Assembly: GCF_005280275.1 (NCBI RefSeq)
Contig: NZ_CP040021.1
Span: 893,001-957,000, forward strand
Direction: 5' to 3'
DNA length: 64,000 nucleotides
DNA from: Salinivibrio kushneri
GTDB taxonomy: Bacteria > Pseudomonadota > Gammaproteobacteria > Enterobacterales > Vibrionaceae
Made by a program: the position numbers and the translations under genes. The notes under the pieces were generated by a model. It did not search any database. It was not told the origin of the DNA and was given only the letters and a program-made list of their open reading frames with translations. This document shows positions 9,122-17,928 of the stretch, piece by piece (within the stretch, counting starts at the first letter, position 1; each line of letters begins with the position of its first letter).

Positions 9122-9178
9122 CTGTGTGACACAGCCACTTTCTAACCAGCTACAATGTTGACACTCGGGTGACACAGC
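9122..9178 (+). repeat. Paired TGACACAGC repeats upstream of vxrA
   Basis: TGACACAGC occurs at 9127-9135 and again at 9170-9178, 43 bases apart, close to four helical turns. The first copy is part of a perfect palindrome, CTGTGT-G-ACACAG (9122-9134). The second is preceded by TTGACACTC. The arrangement on one DNA face, just before the two-component operon, suggests a regulator binding site. Binding by VxrB is only a guess. Confidence 0.5.
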
Positions 9179-9250
9179 TTTTAATTGCTTAACTATGATC
9201 TCATCATTAGCACTTGTTGCGTCAGTGTGAGGATCCAAAAGGGTGGCAAA

Positions 9251-10648
9251 GTGGTGTTTCGAGCGTTAGCAGCGTTACTGTTGGCTTTACTCAGCAGCCA
9301 AACGGCGGCCAGTGAGCTGCACACGCAACTGAAAGGGTTTTATGATAAGGCCTGGCAAACGGGCACCTTGATGGTTGCACAACCCGCATTAAATGCCTAT
9401 CCACAGGCTTTATTGGTCAGTCAGTCGCAGTACCCTGATTTCGAGGAGGTTGATTGGCAGGACTTAAACGCGCTACACCAAGTGGTGCAAACGTGCCAGC
9501 CGACTCCCAGTATCGTGTCCCCCCTTTTGTTAGCCGCCCAGCGTTTTGAGTTGGCTTTGTGTCGTGATGAGCCTTTACCCATTGAGTGGTTTGAGCAAAA
9601 CCCGCTACTCCATCCTGCCGGTGGAAGTTATGCGGAGCGCTATGTATCAGCGCGTGGTATCACCACGCCGTCACCCGAACTGGTACAACGTTTTACGTTA
9701 GCCAACGAAGAGCACCCTTTACATGCTGCACTGAACGCTCTCAGCCAGGCAGGCCGAGATGCGTTACTCAGTGGTTACCGCGCGTATTTGGATGGCGGAC
9801 GTCTGTGGCTTAACGGCGAAGAAGGGTGGAAGGCGCTATCTCATGAACAATGGGCGCCAATTGCTGAGCAATATCGTTTGAGTTTATCGACCAATACGAC
9901 GGGTTGTGATTACCGTTATGGCAATATTTGTAATCAACTCCACCCGGCGTACCGTGGCGTGATGATTGCGGTGTTGGTAGCGGTTTTTTGTGCGCTGATA
10001 TTGGGTTTAGCGCGTAGCCTGTACGATCGATACCAGCAGCGCCGTGAGCGCCAATTTATTCTCCAGTTGCTGACGCACGAGTTAAGAACACCGATTGCTA
10101 GTCTCGGCATGACGGTGGAAATGTTGCGCAGCCAGTTCGATTCGCTTGAACCCAGCACGCAAGATGTGCTGTGGCGATTACTGGCGGATCATCAACGCTT
10201 AAGTCAGCTGACAGAGACCAGTAAGGGCTATTTAAGTACCGATAAACGCGAACAATTTAAATTACAAACGGCGTCATTATCGGAGTGGCTGGATAATATT
10301 TGCGATTGTTTAGAGGTTGATTACACCCTCGAGCAAGATAAAACACTGACGTTGCCTTTCTACTGGTTATCTATCTGCTTGAAAAACCTGATTCAAAATG
10401 CCCATCATCATGGCGGTGATCAAATTTGGCTTCGTGTATGCGTGGATAAGCGTGTACGTGTTTGTGTGTATGATAACGGAGTTTTTCCATCCTGGTGGCA
10501 AAGGCTGTGGCGGCGATATAAGTCGTCATCGTCAGAAAGAAATATGGGGATTGGATTGTTTTTAGTGGCGCGTTTAATGCGTCAAATGGGGGGTAAGCTA
10601 GTGATCAAACGCCATCCAACCTGCTGTATCCTGGAGTTGCCGCAATGA
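9251..10648 (+). CDS. vxrA: VxrA-type sensor histidine kinase
   Basis: A membrane histidine kinase of about 465 residues. It has a signal/anchor helix (FRALAALLLALLSS), a periplasmic region of about 220 residues resembling the VxrA sensor domain (DUF3404), a second membrane helix (GVMIAVLVAVFCALILGLA), the H-box HELRTP with phospho-acceptor His276, N-box NLIQNAHHHG, and a G-box MGIGLFLV. In Vibrio cholerae VxrA/WigK governs cell-wall homeostasis, type VI secretion and biofilm genes. The start is uncertain: GTG 9251 or 9254 after AAAAGGG is preferred over the earlier codon at 9185. It overlaps the regulator gene by ATGA. Confidence 0.82.
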   Translation: MVFRALAALLLALLSSQTAASELHTQLKGFYDKAWQTGTLMVAQPALNAYPQALLVSQSQYPDFEEVDWQDLNALHQVVQTCQPTPSIVSPLLLAAQRFELALCRDEPLPIEWFEQNPLLHPAGGSYAERYVSARGITTPSPELVQRFTLANEEHPLHAALNALSQAGRDALLSGYRAYLDGGRLWLNGEEGWKALSHEQWAPIAEQYRLSLSTNTTGCDYRYGNICNQLHPAYRGVMIAVLVAVFCALILGLARSLYDRYQQRRERQFILQLLTHELRTPIASLGMTVEMLRSQFDSLEPSTQDVLWRLLADHQRLSQLTETSKGYLSTDKREQFKLQTASLSEWLDNICDCLEVDYTLEQDKTLTLPFYWLSICLKNLIQNAHHHGGDQIWLRVCVDKRVRVCVYDNGVFPSWWQRLWRRYKSSSSERNMGIGLFLVARLMRQMGGKLVIKRHPTCCILELPQ

Positions 10649-11289
10649 ACCACCTATTGTTGATTGAAGATGACACCTTATTAGGGGAAGGCTTACGCCA
10701 GTTTCTGGTACAGCAAGGCTTTGAATGCACCTGGCTGACTGAGAGTCATAAGGTGGCTAAGCATTGGTTTCATGCTGATTTGGTGATTTTAGACCGCCAG
10801 CTCGCCGATGGCGATAGTTTGGCGCATTTGCCCCATTGGCTGTCTTTAAAAGCAGTGCCAGTGATCGTATTGACAGCTAAAATTGAGGTTGAGCAACGGG
10901 TTGAAGGCTTAATGGCCGGCGCCAAAGATTATGTGGTTAAACCTTTTTCACATCAGGAGCTTTTGGCGCGCATCTATGCCCAATTAAGGCCGTTAGGAGA
11001 AAGCCAACTCGTATACGGGCAGATCAAGGTTGAACCTGGCTCCCGTCATGTGTATTGGCAAGACCAGGATGTGACCCTCAAGCCTAAAGAGTTTGATTTA
11101 TTGTTATTACTGTTACAAAACCAAGGGCGGGTTTTTCATCGCGAAGAGTTGCTCAATAAAATATGGGGATATCAGGCGTTTCCTACCACGCGCACGGTCG
11201 ACAATCATGTATTGCGGCTACGACAAAAATTGCCCGGTTTAGCGATAGAAACGCACCGTGGTGTCGGGTATCGATTGGTGGTGCTGTGA
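10645..11289 (+). CDS. vxrB: VxrB-type OmpR-family response regulator
   Basis: A 214-residue OmpR/PhoB-type regulator. The receiver domain shows acidic residues in IEDD (7-10), the phosphorylation site Asp50 in LVILD, and Lys in VVKPF. The C-terminal winged helix has LKPKEFDLLLLLLQNQGRVFHREELL and TVDNHVLRLRQKL. It overlaps the kinase by 4 bases upstream and vxrC by 4 bases downstream, so the three genes are translationally coupled. VxrB is known to activate cell-wall and biofilm genes; the targets here are unseen. Confidence 0.87.
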   Translation: MNHLLLIEDDTLLGEGLRQFLVQQGFECTWLTESHKVAKHWFHADLVILDRQLADGDSLAHLPHWLSLKAVPVIVLTAKIEVEQRVEGLMAGAKDYVVKPFSHQELLARIYAQLRPLGESQLVYGQIKVEPGSRHVYWQDQDVTLKPKEFDLLLLLLQNQGRVFHREELLNKIWGYQAFPTTRTVDNHVLRLRQKLPGLAIETHRGVGYRLVVL

Positions 11290-12149
11290 ACCGGTGTGGC
11301 TATCTCTTACTCGTGGCAGTGTGCATGGTTTGTAGCTTCAGCGTCCGCGCTGAGCAAGCTTGGCTGCCAAAAACACCGATGCAGGAAACCTATCAGGCAC
11401 TCCTCGCAGATAGGCCCAAGGTGGCGTGGCAAGAGCTTATTTTTGCGCTATCGCAGCAGCAAATACCGACTGAGCGTTGGGCGAAGATAAAGTACGCGAT
11501 CATCAATCAAACCGATTGTGGCCAACAGTTAACCGAGCCCAACGGTAAGGGGATCCCTCAAGGGCTTACTATTTCTTTTGTACGTCGGGCGGGCGCGTCG
11601 AGTCTTGGCTATGAAATCAAGCTCTCTGCCGAGCAGGTCGAGCGTGATACCTTGCTAACCCTCACTGATCCTACTGGGCAAACGGTGCTCAATGAGATCT
11701 TGAACGCGAAAAGTGGGTATCAAGAAATAGAATCAGGCCAGCTATTTACCCAGATTACACCGGGGATCTATGAGTTAAGAATGGGCGGCCAGCACTATAG
11801 CTTGGTGGTATATGGTTTGCCTCGTCGACCTTGGGTCAAACTGATTGGTCACCCTGAACAACAGCTCGCGGTCGATGTGCCCGATACGCCTATAAGTTGT
11901 TCACCCGCCGCAGCACACTGGCTGTGGCTTGATGATGCCTATCGCTGGATCGAACAAACGCCGATTTATTTGTCCGGCCGCGCAGATAACTCCTACGCGC
12001 CAACCAAGATAAAATTGCCCACCTCATCACTTGTTAATGCTGAGCATTTAAGCGTCACTGTCAGCCATTTTGAGTATCAAGGTGCCATTAAAGTCAACTA
12101 TGTTGAGCGATTAGCGTTGCCGCTGCCGCGATCAGAGAATAAGAAATGA
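11286..12149 (+). CDS. vxrC: VxrC, DUF2861-family exported protein
   Basis: A 287-residue protein starting at GTG 11286, overlapping the vxrB stop by GTGA. A signal peptide (YLLLVAVCMVCSFSVRA) precedes the mature periplasmic part, which resembles DUF2861 proteins encoded as third gene of vxrABCDE. Its body is rich in beta-strand patterns (GIYELRMGGQHYSLVVYGLP). The longer frame back to 11163 only reads through vxrB and is rejected. No vxrD or vxrE follows: a terminator and a convergent dps come next. Function within the pathway is unknown. Confidence 0.8.
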   Translation: MNRCGYLLLVAVCMVCSFSVRAEQAWLPKTPMQETYQALLADRPKVAWQELIFALSQQQIPTERWAKIKYAIINQTDCGQQLTEPNGKGIPQGLTISFVRRAGASSLGYEIKLSAEQVERDTLLTLTDPTGQTVLNEILNAKSGYQEIESGQLFTQITPGIYELRMGGQHYSLVVYGLPRRPWVKLIGHPEQQLAVDVPDTPISCSPAAAHWLWLDDAYRWIEQTPIYLSGRADNSYAPTKIKLPTSSLVNAEHLSVTVSHFEYQGAIKVNYVERLALPLPRSENKK

Positions 12150-12153
12150 ACCA

Positions 12154-12186
12154 TAAAAAAAGCCCGCATTCACGCGGACTTTTGCT
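12154..12186. terminator. Bidirectional terminator between vxrC and dps
   Basis: AAAGCCCGC and GCGGACTTT flank an ATTCAC loop (about 12158-12182), pairing with one mismatch. A-run before and T-run after allow use from both strands. Confidence 0.7.
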
Positions 12187-12205
12187 GAATCTTATTGATT
12201 GATGA

Positions 12206-12682
12206 TTAGTTGAGGTAAGCGTTTAGCATCCACATCAGTTTTTCTTGTTCGCGGATGTAGTCGCTCATCAGTGCAGATGTCCCTTCGTCACCCGCATCAC
12301 CGGCAAGGTTCATGATATCGCGTTGTAGGCCAATCAGAACACTAAAGCCTTCGACTAATGCACGGACACCAGCTTGACCATTTGCTTCGGGTGCATGCTC
12401 TTTAATTTCACTGACCTTCAGGTACTCGCTGAAGCGATGCTCGGCGGTGCCACCGATGGTGAGAATGCGCTCAGCGACTTCATCAATCTTGGTTTGAAGA
12501 TCGGTATAAATCTCTTCAAATTTGGTATGCAACTCGAAAAAGTCGTTGCCTTTGATGTTCCAGTGAAAACCACGCACATTGGTGTATAGCACTTGGTAGT
12601 TCGCCAATAGCGTATCCAAACGCGCGCCTAGATCTTCGGCTTTGCTGCTGTCTAGTCCAATCAATGCTGCTTGCTTACTCAT
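12206..12682 (-). CDS. dps: Dps-family ferritin-like protein
   Basis: A 158-residue Dps family member. The dodecamer oxidises Fe(II) with peroxide and stores it, sparing DNA from Fenton damage. The ferroxidase motif is visible as NVRGFHWNIKGNDFFELHTKFEEIYTD (His about 40, Asp/Glu about 66-70), plus a helix DEVAERI. There is no lysine-rich N-terminal extension of E. coli Dps type, so direct DNA binding is less certain. GGAGG precedes the ATG. It is a single gene between vxrC and a divergent-pointing HD-GYP gene. Confidence 0.9.
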   Translation of the reverse strand: MSKQAALIGLDSSKAEDLGARLDTLLANYQVLYTNVRGFHWNIKGNDFFELHTKFEEIYTDLQTKIDEVAERILTIGGTAEHRFSEYLKVSEIKEHAPEANGQAGVRALVEGFSVLIGLQRDIMNLAGDAGDEGTSALMSDYIREQEKLMWMLNAYLN

Positions 12683-12838
12683 TTAATGCCTCCTTAGTGG
12701 CAAATCAATGTGTTCGACCCTTCGCTTTATCGCGAGTGCCAAGCACTGGAAACGGTTCGTTCCAAACAATGTGGATAGAGTAACTACCCGATATAAAAAA
12801 AGAAAATGGAGTTAACCTATATACGCGATAGGTGTGAC

Positions 12839-14230
12839 CTATGATGTGATCGAGGTATCGTCATGAATAATAAAATGCTCCGGCAGGCGCTCGAGGCCAG
12901 CCATTAGCGCTTGTAAACATTGCGCGTCGATGGCTGTGCCTGTCTCTTCTTTCATGATAGAGAGGGCTTTGTTCATCGGAATCGGGCCACGATAGGGGCG
13001 CTCGGCAGTGATGGCATCGAAAATATCAGCGGTGGTAATAATGCGAGTGAGCAAAGAGATCTCATCGCTTTTGATCCCCTCAGGGTACCCAGTACCATCG
13101 AGCTTTTCGTGATGGGCGCTGGCGAACTTGGCAAGGTGATCGAATTGGTGGATTTTCGATAAGATGGTTTTACTCAGTGCGGCATGGCGTTTAACATGCT
13201 CCCATTCCTCGTCATCCAATTTTCCCGGTTTATCAAGCACATCATTGCTTACGCCGAGCTTGCCAATATCGTGCAGTAACGCGCCACGCTTTAGCCATTT
13301 TTTTTCCTGTTCACTGATGCCAAGCTCATCAGCAATTAAGCTGGCGTAAACGGCCACGCGCTCGCTGTGACCGGAGGTGAAAGGGCTTTTGGCATCAACA
13401 ATGCGCCCGAAAGCCGCTGCAATGTCATCCAAGTAGTCATCATCGACCCAAATACTTGTGTCAGCCGGCGTCATCGACAGCACGTCTTTTTTTAACGCGG
13501 GGCTGTCCAGTTGCTGCCAAAACTGCGGCTCGCGCGCTATCTGTAAAAAGGTATCGACCAGCGTTGGATCAAACCAGGTGCCGCGACGGTTTTTTAGCTC
13601 GCGGAGTGCGGCGTCGACACCGGACTCGGTTCGGAATACATCAATCACTTGCGTCATCAATGCAATCCGTGAAAACAAGGGGATCTGGTCGGCCTTTAAC
13701 TGGTCGGGACGTCCACCGCCATCATAGTGTTCATCCAATGCATAAATGGCTTCAGCCACGCGCTCGTTAAACCGAAGATCTCGCGCCACATCGGCACCGC
13801 GGGTGCAGCGGGTTTCAATCAGCTCTTGCGCATACATATCTCCGTTGCGGATGATATCGAGTGTGGTCGAGAGCTTTTGCATGAAGCCTTGCTTTACCCC
13901 AGTGTTTTTTAAGACGAAGTTGAGTACGCTGGACAAGCTACCGTCCACTACTTTGTAGCTTTGTTTAAACGCTAAATCATTGGTGAGGTAAAGCTCACAG
14001 ATCCGTGCCGCATTGCTGCTGCAGCCCGCATCCTTTAGCAGCAGGGTATAGAAAAGATCATGACGTTGTTGCTCGTCGAGCGCTAAGGCGTCAGCGAGTT
14101 TCATTCCTAACCACGTGCAGCGCATACAATGTTCGGGAGGTTGCCCCTCCGTCATATCCAACGCGGTACTTAACGCCAGAATAAGCTCCGATAATTGCAA
14201 CTGTGTCGCGCTGCAGGCTTGGGTGTGCAT
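12839..14230 (-). CDS. Tandem HD-GYP phosphodiesterase
   Basis: A 463-residue cytoplasmic protein with two HD-GYP-like domains. The C-terminal one is complete: His320-Asp321 (LLHDIGKLGV) and HHEKLDGTGYP (373-383) bind metals and catalyse cyclic dinucleotide hydrolysis. The N-terminal one is degenerate: KD replaces HD near 66-67, and HYDGGGRP (168-175) replaces the GYP motif. This auxiliary-plus-catalytic layout resembles the V. cholerae V-cGAP enzymes (such as VCA0681), which hydrolyse 3'3'-cGAMP, but c-di-GMP is the default substrate. It lies 54 bases downstream of the PAS-MCP gene on the same strand, probably one operon. Confidence 0.85.
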   Translation of the reverse strand: MHTQACSATQLQLSELILALSTALDMTEGQPPEHCMRCTWLGMKLADALALDEQQRHDLFYTLLLKDAGCSSNAARICELYLTNDLAFKQSYKVVDGSLSSVLNFVLKNTGVKQGFMQKLSTTLDIIRNGDMYAQELIETRCTRGADVARDLRFNERVAEAIYALDEHYDGGGRPDQLKADQIPLFSRIALMTQVIDVFRTESGVDAALRELKNRRGTWFDPTLVDTFLQIAREPQFWQQLDSPALKKDVLSMTPADTSIWVDDDYLDDIAAAFGRIVDAKSPFTSGHSERVAVYASLIADELGISEQEKKWLKRGALLHDIGKLGVSNDVLDKPGKLDDEEWEHVKRHAALSKTILSKIHQFDHLAKFASAHHEKLDGTGYPEGIKSDEISLLTRIITTADIFDAITAERPYRGPIPMNKALSIMKEETGTAIDAQCLQALMAGLERLPEHFIIHDDTSITS

Positions 14231-14284
14231 CTTGTTTTCTTATCCTTTGTGCTCATGGTTACCGGGTGATGATAAGATCGACGG

Positions 14285-15580
14285 TTATTGTGTCAGCCGG
14301 CGAACGGTAGCGGACACTTCTTCCGCGCCGGCATGAATGTCACTCATCACGGTGTCGGCAGCGGTGACTTTTTCTTGTCCTATGGTCGATTGCTCGGTCA
14401 CTCTTTCCATTGCCTCACTCACGCCTTTGATCAGTTGTTGGTTTTCATCGACAACATCGGCAATTTCGGTGGTCGAGTGACTAGTGCGTTGCGACAGGCC
14501 GCGTACTTCATCGGCGACCACGGCAAAGCCTCGCCCTTGGTCGCCCGCGCGTGCGGCTTCTATTGCCGCATTTAGCGCTAGAAGGTTCGTTTGCTCTGCG
14601 ATTTGCTTAATGGTGGTGACGATGTTTTCGATACTTTGTGCGTGCTCACTCAATTGTGCGACTTGATTGGTGGCCTCGACGGCTTGATCGTTCACACTCT
14701 GCGACAGCTTTACGGCCTCTTGTAACAAGGCACTGCCGTTTTCACTGTGGCGGAGTGTTTGTTCGGAAGAGGCTTGCGCGAGTTCTGCCGCCTGATTGAC
14801 TGCCTGGTTTTGTTTCACCGTATCGGTGATGGCAGTAGCGAACTTGATTACCCGATGAACGTTTCCCTTCGCATCAAAAACGGGATTATAGGTGGCTTCT
14901 AACCAGACTTCGTTACCATATTTATCGCGGCGCAAATATTGCCCAGAAGTGAATTGTCCGCGTGCTAAATTCGCCCAAAAATCAGGGTTCTCATCGTAAA
15001 AGTCCTGATCACAGAACATACGGTGATGTTGGCCTTTGATCTCGTGGTCTTGATAGCCCACTGCAGCGAGAAAGTTATCGTTGGCACGAATTATGGTGCC
15101 ATCGGGCTCGAATTCAATCACCGCCAATGAGCGGTTAATCGCTGCTAATATGGCCTCTTGTCGGCGGGCGTCTTGATACTGTTGCGTCACATCAGCCGCT
15201 AATTTGCGAATGCTGACGACTTTGCCGTTGGCATCTTTAATGGGGACATAGGTCGCTTCCATCCAAATCTCGGCGCCGGATTGATGTCGCCGACGAAACA
15301 CCCCTTTTTGTGCCTTTCCTTGCGCGAGTGACTGCCAAAACTGCTGGTAACTTGGGGCTTGACTGGTCTCGTCAAAGCACACCGCACGGTGATGTTGGCC
15401 GATGACTTGATCGGCGGTGTAGCCGATAATATTGAGCAACTTGTCATTCACATCGGTAATGATGCCATCAGGTGTAAAGGTGATGGTGGCAATATGTGCT
15501 TTGATAGCATCGAGCTCTGCTTGGAGCGCGGCTTTTTCTGCTCGGCAGGTGTCCAGCTCTCGCTGCGCTTTTTTGAACAT
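14285..15580 (-). CDS. BdlA-like PAS-PAS-MCP receptor
   Basis: A 431-residue soluble chemoreceptor-type protein without membrane helices. An N-terminal coiled coil (1-25) precedes two PAS domains (about 25-135 and 145-260) carrying the parallel motifs GQHHRAVC and GQHHRMFC. Then comes a methyl-accepting signalling hairpin tip (EQTNLLALNAAIEAARAGDQ, with RGFAVVADEVRGLSQRT after it). The same order is found in Pseudomonas BdlA, which controls biofilm dispersal with c-di-GMP. There is no C-terminal CheR/CheB pentapeptide. The downstream HD-GYP gene supports a cyclic-dinucleotide role; whether it talks to CheA is unknown. Confidence 0.83.
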   Translation of the reverse strand: MFKKAQRELDTCRAEKAALQAELDAIKAHIATITFTPDGIITDVNDKLLNIIGYTADQVIGQHHRAVCFDETSQAPSYQQFWQSLAQGKAQKGVFRRRHQSGAEIWMEATYVPIKDANGKVVSIRKLAADVTQQYQDARRQEAILAAINRSLAVIEFEPDGTIIRANDNFLAAVGYQDHEIKGQHHRMFCDQDFYDENPDFWANLARGQFTSGQYLRRDKYGNEVWLEATYNPVFDAKGNVHRVIKFATAITDTVKQNQAVNQAAELAQASSEQTLRHSENGSALLQEAVKLSQSVNDQAVEATNQVAQLSEHAQSIENIVTTIKQIAEQTNLLALNAAIEAARAGDQGRGFAVVADEVRGLSQRTSHSTTEIADVVDENQQLIKGVSEAMERVTEQSTIGQEKVTAADTVMSDIHAGAEEVSATVRRLTQ

Positions 15581-15943
15581 GACAGCAAACTTCCTTTTGT
15601 TTAGGTGTTTATGTTAGCGGCGAATCTTGTTTCATCGTTATAAGGAGGCGCACCGTGATAAGTGTAGGCGATAATGACACTCCTAATGTGATCTTGTCCC
15701 TAAATACATTGTGGTTGCCAGTATAAAAAGCCATTTGTGTTGAGAAACTCGATGATTATAAAACTCTCAATTGTGTATCTGTTTGTGTGTTTGCCCTTTC
15801 TTTTCCGTCCGTGGGTACGTAACCTGTGTGACTTCGATCATGTTTAATTATAGCTTAATGTAACGTATTCATAACCTCTCTTCACCTTTGCTTACAACTT
15901 TGCTTTTCTATTTTCAATAATTTCTGAAATTTCCAAATTTTCA
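15581..15943. other. Intergenic region before the GbsR-type gene
   Basis: This AT-rich stretch separates the divergent PAS-MCP and regulator genes, and so should carry the PAS-MCP promoter. I see a perfect GAAATTTC palindrome at 15926-15933 but no convincing gene. Confidence 0.4.
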
Positions 15944-15989
15944 TTGATCCTCCACAAAGAAACTCCGTATTATCCCACAGAAGCACTGT
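15944..15989 (+). promoter_or_regulatory. Promoter and dyad before the GbsR-type gene
   Basis: TTGATC (15944-15949) and TATTAT (15968-15973) are 18 bases apart, giving a fair sigma-70 promoter. A dyad CACAG-AAGCA-CTGTG (15975-15989) covers the expected start of transcription and could be an operator for autoregulation by the encoded MarR-like protein. Confidence 0.45.
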
Positions 15990-16002
15990 GAGGGAGATCA
16001 AG

Positions 16003-16566
16003 ATGGAGCTGTCACAAGAACTACGTAATGTGGTGATGCACTTTGGTGAAATGGGAAGTCGTTGGGGCTTTAATCGTTCGGTGGGCGAAATGTTGGCACT
16101 GATTGTGTTGAGCGAGCATCCACTGAGCGCAGACGACATTGTGTCGGCGCTCAACATTTCTCGTGGCAATGTCAGTATGGCAACCAAAGAGCTGCAAGGC
16201 TGGCACTTGATCCGTTCGCAGCGCACCCCCGGGGATAGAAAGGACTACTTTGTGCCCAATGGCACTATCTGGGAGTTGGCGCAGCAAGTTCTCGCCGAAA
16301 GGAAGAAGCGGGAAGTTGACCCTACTTTATCCATGCTGCGCTCACACTTTATGCGGAGTGAAGACGACGCAGAGAGTCACTCGGTTAAGCAGTTGCACGA
16401 AATCCACGATCTCCTAGAGCTGTTTAACCACTGGTTTGACGATGTGCAGCAAATGAAACCTGAACATCTAAAAAACTTGATGAAGCTGGGTAGCAGTGTC
16501 GGCAAGCTTCTTGAGCTATCCGGCAAGCTGTTTCACAGCAAGTCCAACGAAGAATCGGGTAGTTAA
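16003..16566 (+). CDS. GbsR/MarR-family transcriptional regulator
   Basis: A 187-residue regulator with a winged helix of GbsR type: GRSVGEMLAL-like text near 25 (FNRSVGEMLALIVLSEHPLS), then ADDIVSALNISRGNVSMATKEL and a wing with RTPGDRKDYF. The C-terminal half is helical (HEIHDLLELFNHWFDDV) and is expected to dimerise. AGGGAG five bases upstream fixes the ATG at 16003 over a GTG at 15988. It is 18 bases before cydA, so it is probably in the oxidase operon. GbsR relatives in Bacillus sense choline and in Vibrio (CosR) control compatible solutes; the bet operon starts 3 kb downstream. Confidence 0.83.
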   Translation: MELSQELRNVVMHFGEMGSRWGFNRSVGEMLALIVLSEHPLSADDIVSALNISRGNVSMATKELQGWHLIRSQRTPGDRKDYFVPNGTIWELAQQVLAERKKREVDPTLSMLRSHFMRSEDDAESHSVKQLHEIHDLLELFNHWFDDVQQMKPEHLKNLMKLGSSVGKLLELSGKLFHSKSNEESGS

Positions 16567-16584
16567 CCTCCTGAGGGTAATGTC

Positions 16585-17928
16585 ATGTTAGATACATTAA
16601 TGTTGTCGCGGATCCAATTTGCGGCCAACATCAGCTTTCACATCTTGTTTCCCACCATCACAATCGCGCTTGGGTGGATGCTGGTGTTTTTCAAGTTCCG
16701 GCACAACCGTACCGGTGAGCAAATCTGGTTGGATACCTATTACTTCTGGGTAAAAGTGTTCGCGCTCACCTTTGCGCTAGGGGTGGTGTCTGGGATCACC
16801 ATGAGTTTCCAGTTCGGCACCAATTGGCCTGGCTTTATGGAAAAGGTCGGTAATATTGCCGGGCCTCTGTTGGGCTATGAGGTGATGACCGCCTTTTTTA
16901 TGGAGGCGACCTTCCTTGGCATTATGCTGTTTGGTAAAAATCGTGTGCCCAATTGGGTACATACGCTAGCGACGTTGCTGGTGGCGATTGGTACCACCAT
17001 TTCGGCGTTCTGGATTTTGGTGCTGAACAGCTGGATGCATACACCCACTGGTTTTGAAATTATCGATGGTGTGGTGCACCCAACCAGTTGGTTCGAGGTG
17101 ATTTTTAATCCGTCGATGCCGTATCGTTTAAGCCATATGTTGCTAGCGTCTGGCCTCACGGCGTCTTTCTTAATTGCCGGTATTTCTGCCTACCAAAAGC
17201 TAAAATCGCCTAAGTCAGGTGTGTCAGATAAACCATTAAAAGTGGGGATCACGGCTGCTGCCATCCTTATTCCGTTGCAAATTTTTGTCGGTGATATGCA
17301 CGGCCTCAATACCCTTGAGCATCAGCCACAGAAAATTGCGGCCATGGAAGGGGTCTGGGAAACCGAGCAAGGTGCGCCTTTGCTGCTGTTTGCGGTACCC
17401 AATGAAGAAACCCGTTCCAACGACTTTGAAGTTGGGATCCCGAATCTAGCGAGCTTGATTTTGACCCACCAACTCGACGGCGAGATTAAAGGGTTGGAAA
17501 GCTTTGACTATCATCCGCCGGTCAAGCCGCTGTTCTTTGGTTTCCGAGTCATGGTTGGCGTCGGTGTGTTGATGTTGGCGGTTAGCTGGTTCACCGCGTA
17601 TCGCGTGTGGCGTAACCAGCCGATGCCCAAATGGCACTTAATCGGCTTGGTGGCGATGACCTTCTCAGGCTGGGTCGCTACGCTTTCTGGCTGGTATGTG
17701 ACGGAGATTGGTCGTCAGCCTTGGCTGGTACAGGGGGTGCTTAAAACCGCCGATGCCGTCACGCGAGTCGCCAGCTCGAACGTGGGGATTAGCTTAACCA
17801 TTTACCTGACGCTCTACGCGGTGCTAATGGTGGCGTATATCCGCACCCTGTTCTTTTTGGCGAAAAAACGCCTGCCTGAATACCAATCAGACAATCACGC
17901 TCAGCCTGAGAAAGAGGTATCCGCATGA
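16585..17928 (+). CDS. cydA: Cytochrome bd-type quinol oxidase subunit I (CIO type)
   Basis: A 447-residue integral membrane subunit that oxidises quinol and carries haems b558, b595 and d. The motif GRQPW (376-380) and the N-terminal RIQFAANISFHILFP with the proximal haem histidine are clear. The protein is shorter than E. coli CydA because the periplasmic Q-loop is short, typical of the cyanide-insensitive CioA/AppC-like branch. The start ATG follows GAGGG. It overlaps subunit II by ATGA. It conserves energy from oxygen without proton pumping and often serves under low oxygen or inhibitor stress. Confidence 0.9.
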   Translation: MLDTLMLSRIQFAANISFHILFPTITIALGWMLVFFKFRHNRTGEQIWLDTYYFWVKVFALTFALGVVSGITMSFQFGTNWPGFMEKVGNIAGPLLGYEVMTAFFMEATFLGIMLFGKNRVPNWVHTLATLLVAIGTTISAFWILVLNSWMHTPTGFEIIDGVVHPTSWFEVIFNPSMPYRLSHMLLASGLTASFLIAGISAYQKLKSPKSGVSDKPLKVGITAAAILIPLQIFVGDMHGLNTLEHQPQKIAAMEGVWETEQGAPLLLFAVPNEETRSNDFEVGIPNLASLILTHQLDGEIKGLESFDYHPPVKPLFFGFRVMVGVGVLMLAVSWFTAYRVWRNQPMPKWHLIGLVAMTFSGWVATLSGWYVTEIGRQPWLVQGVLKTADAVTRVASSNVGISLTIYLTLYAVLMVAYIRTLFFLAKKRLPEYQSDNHAQPEKEVSA

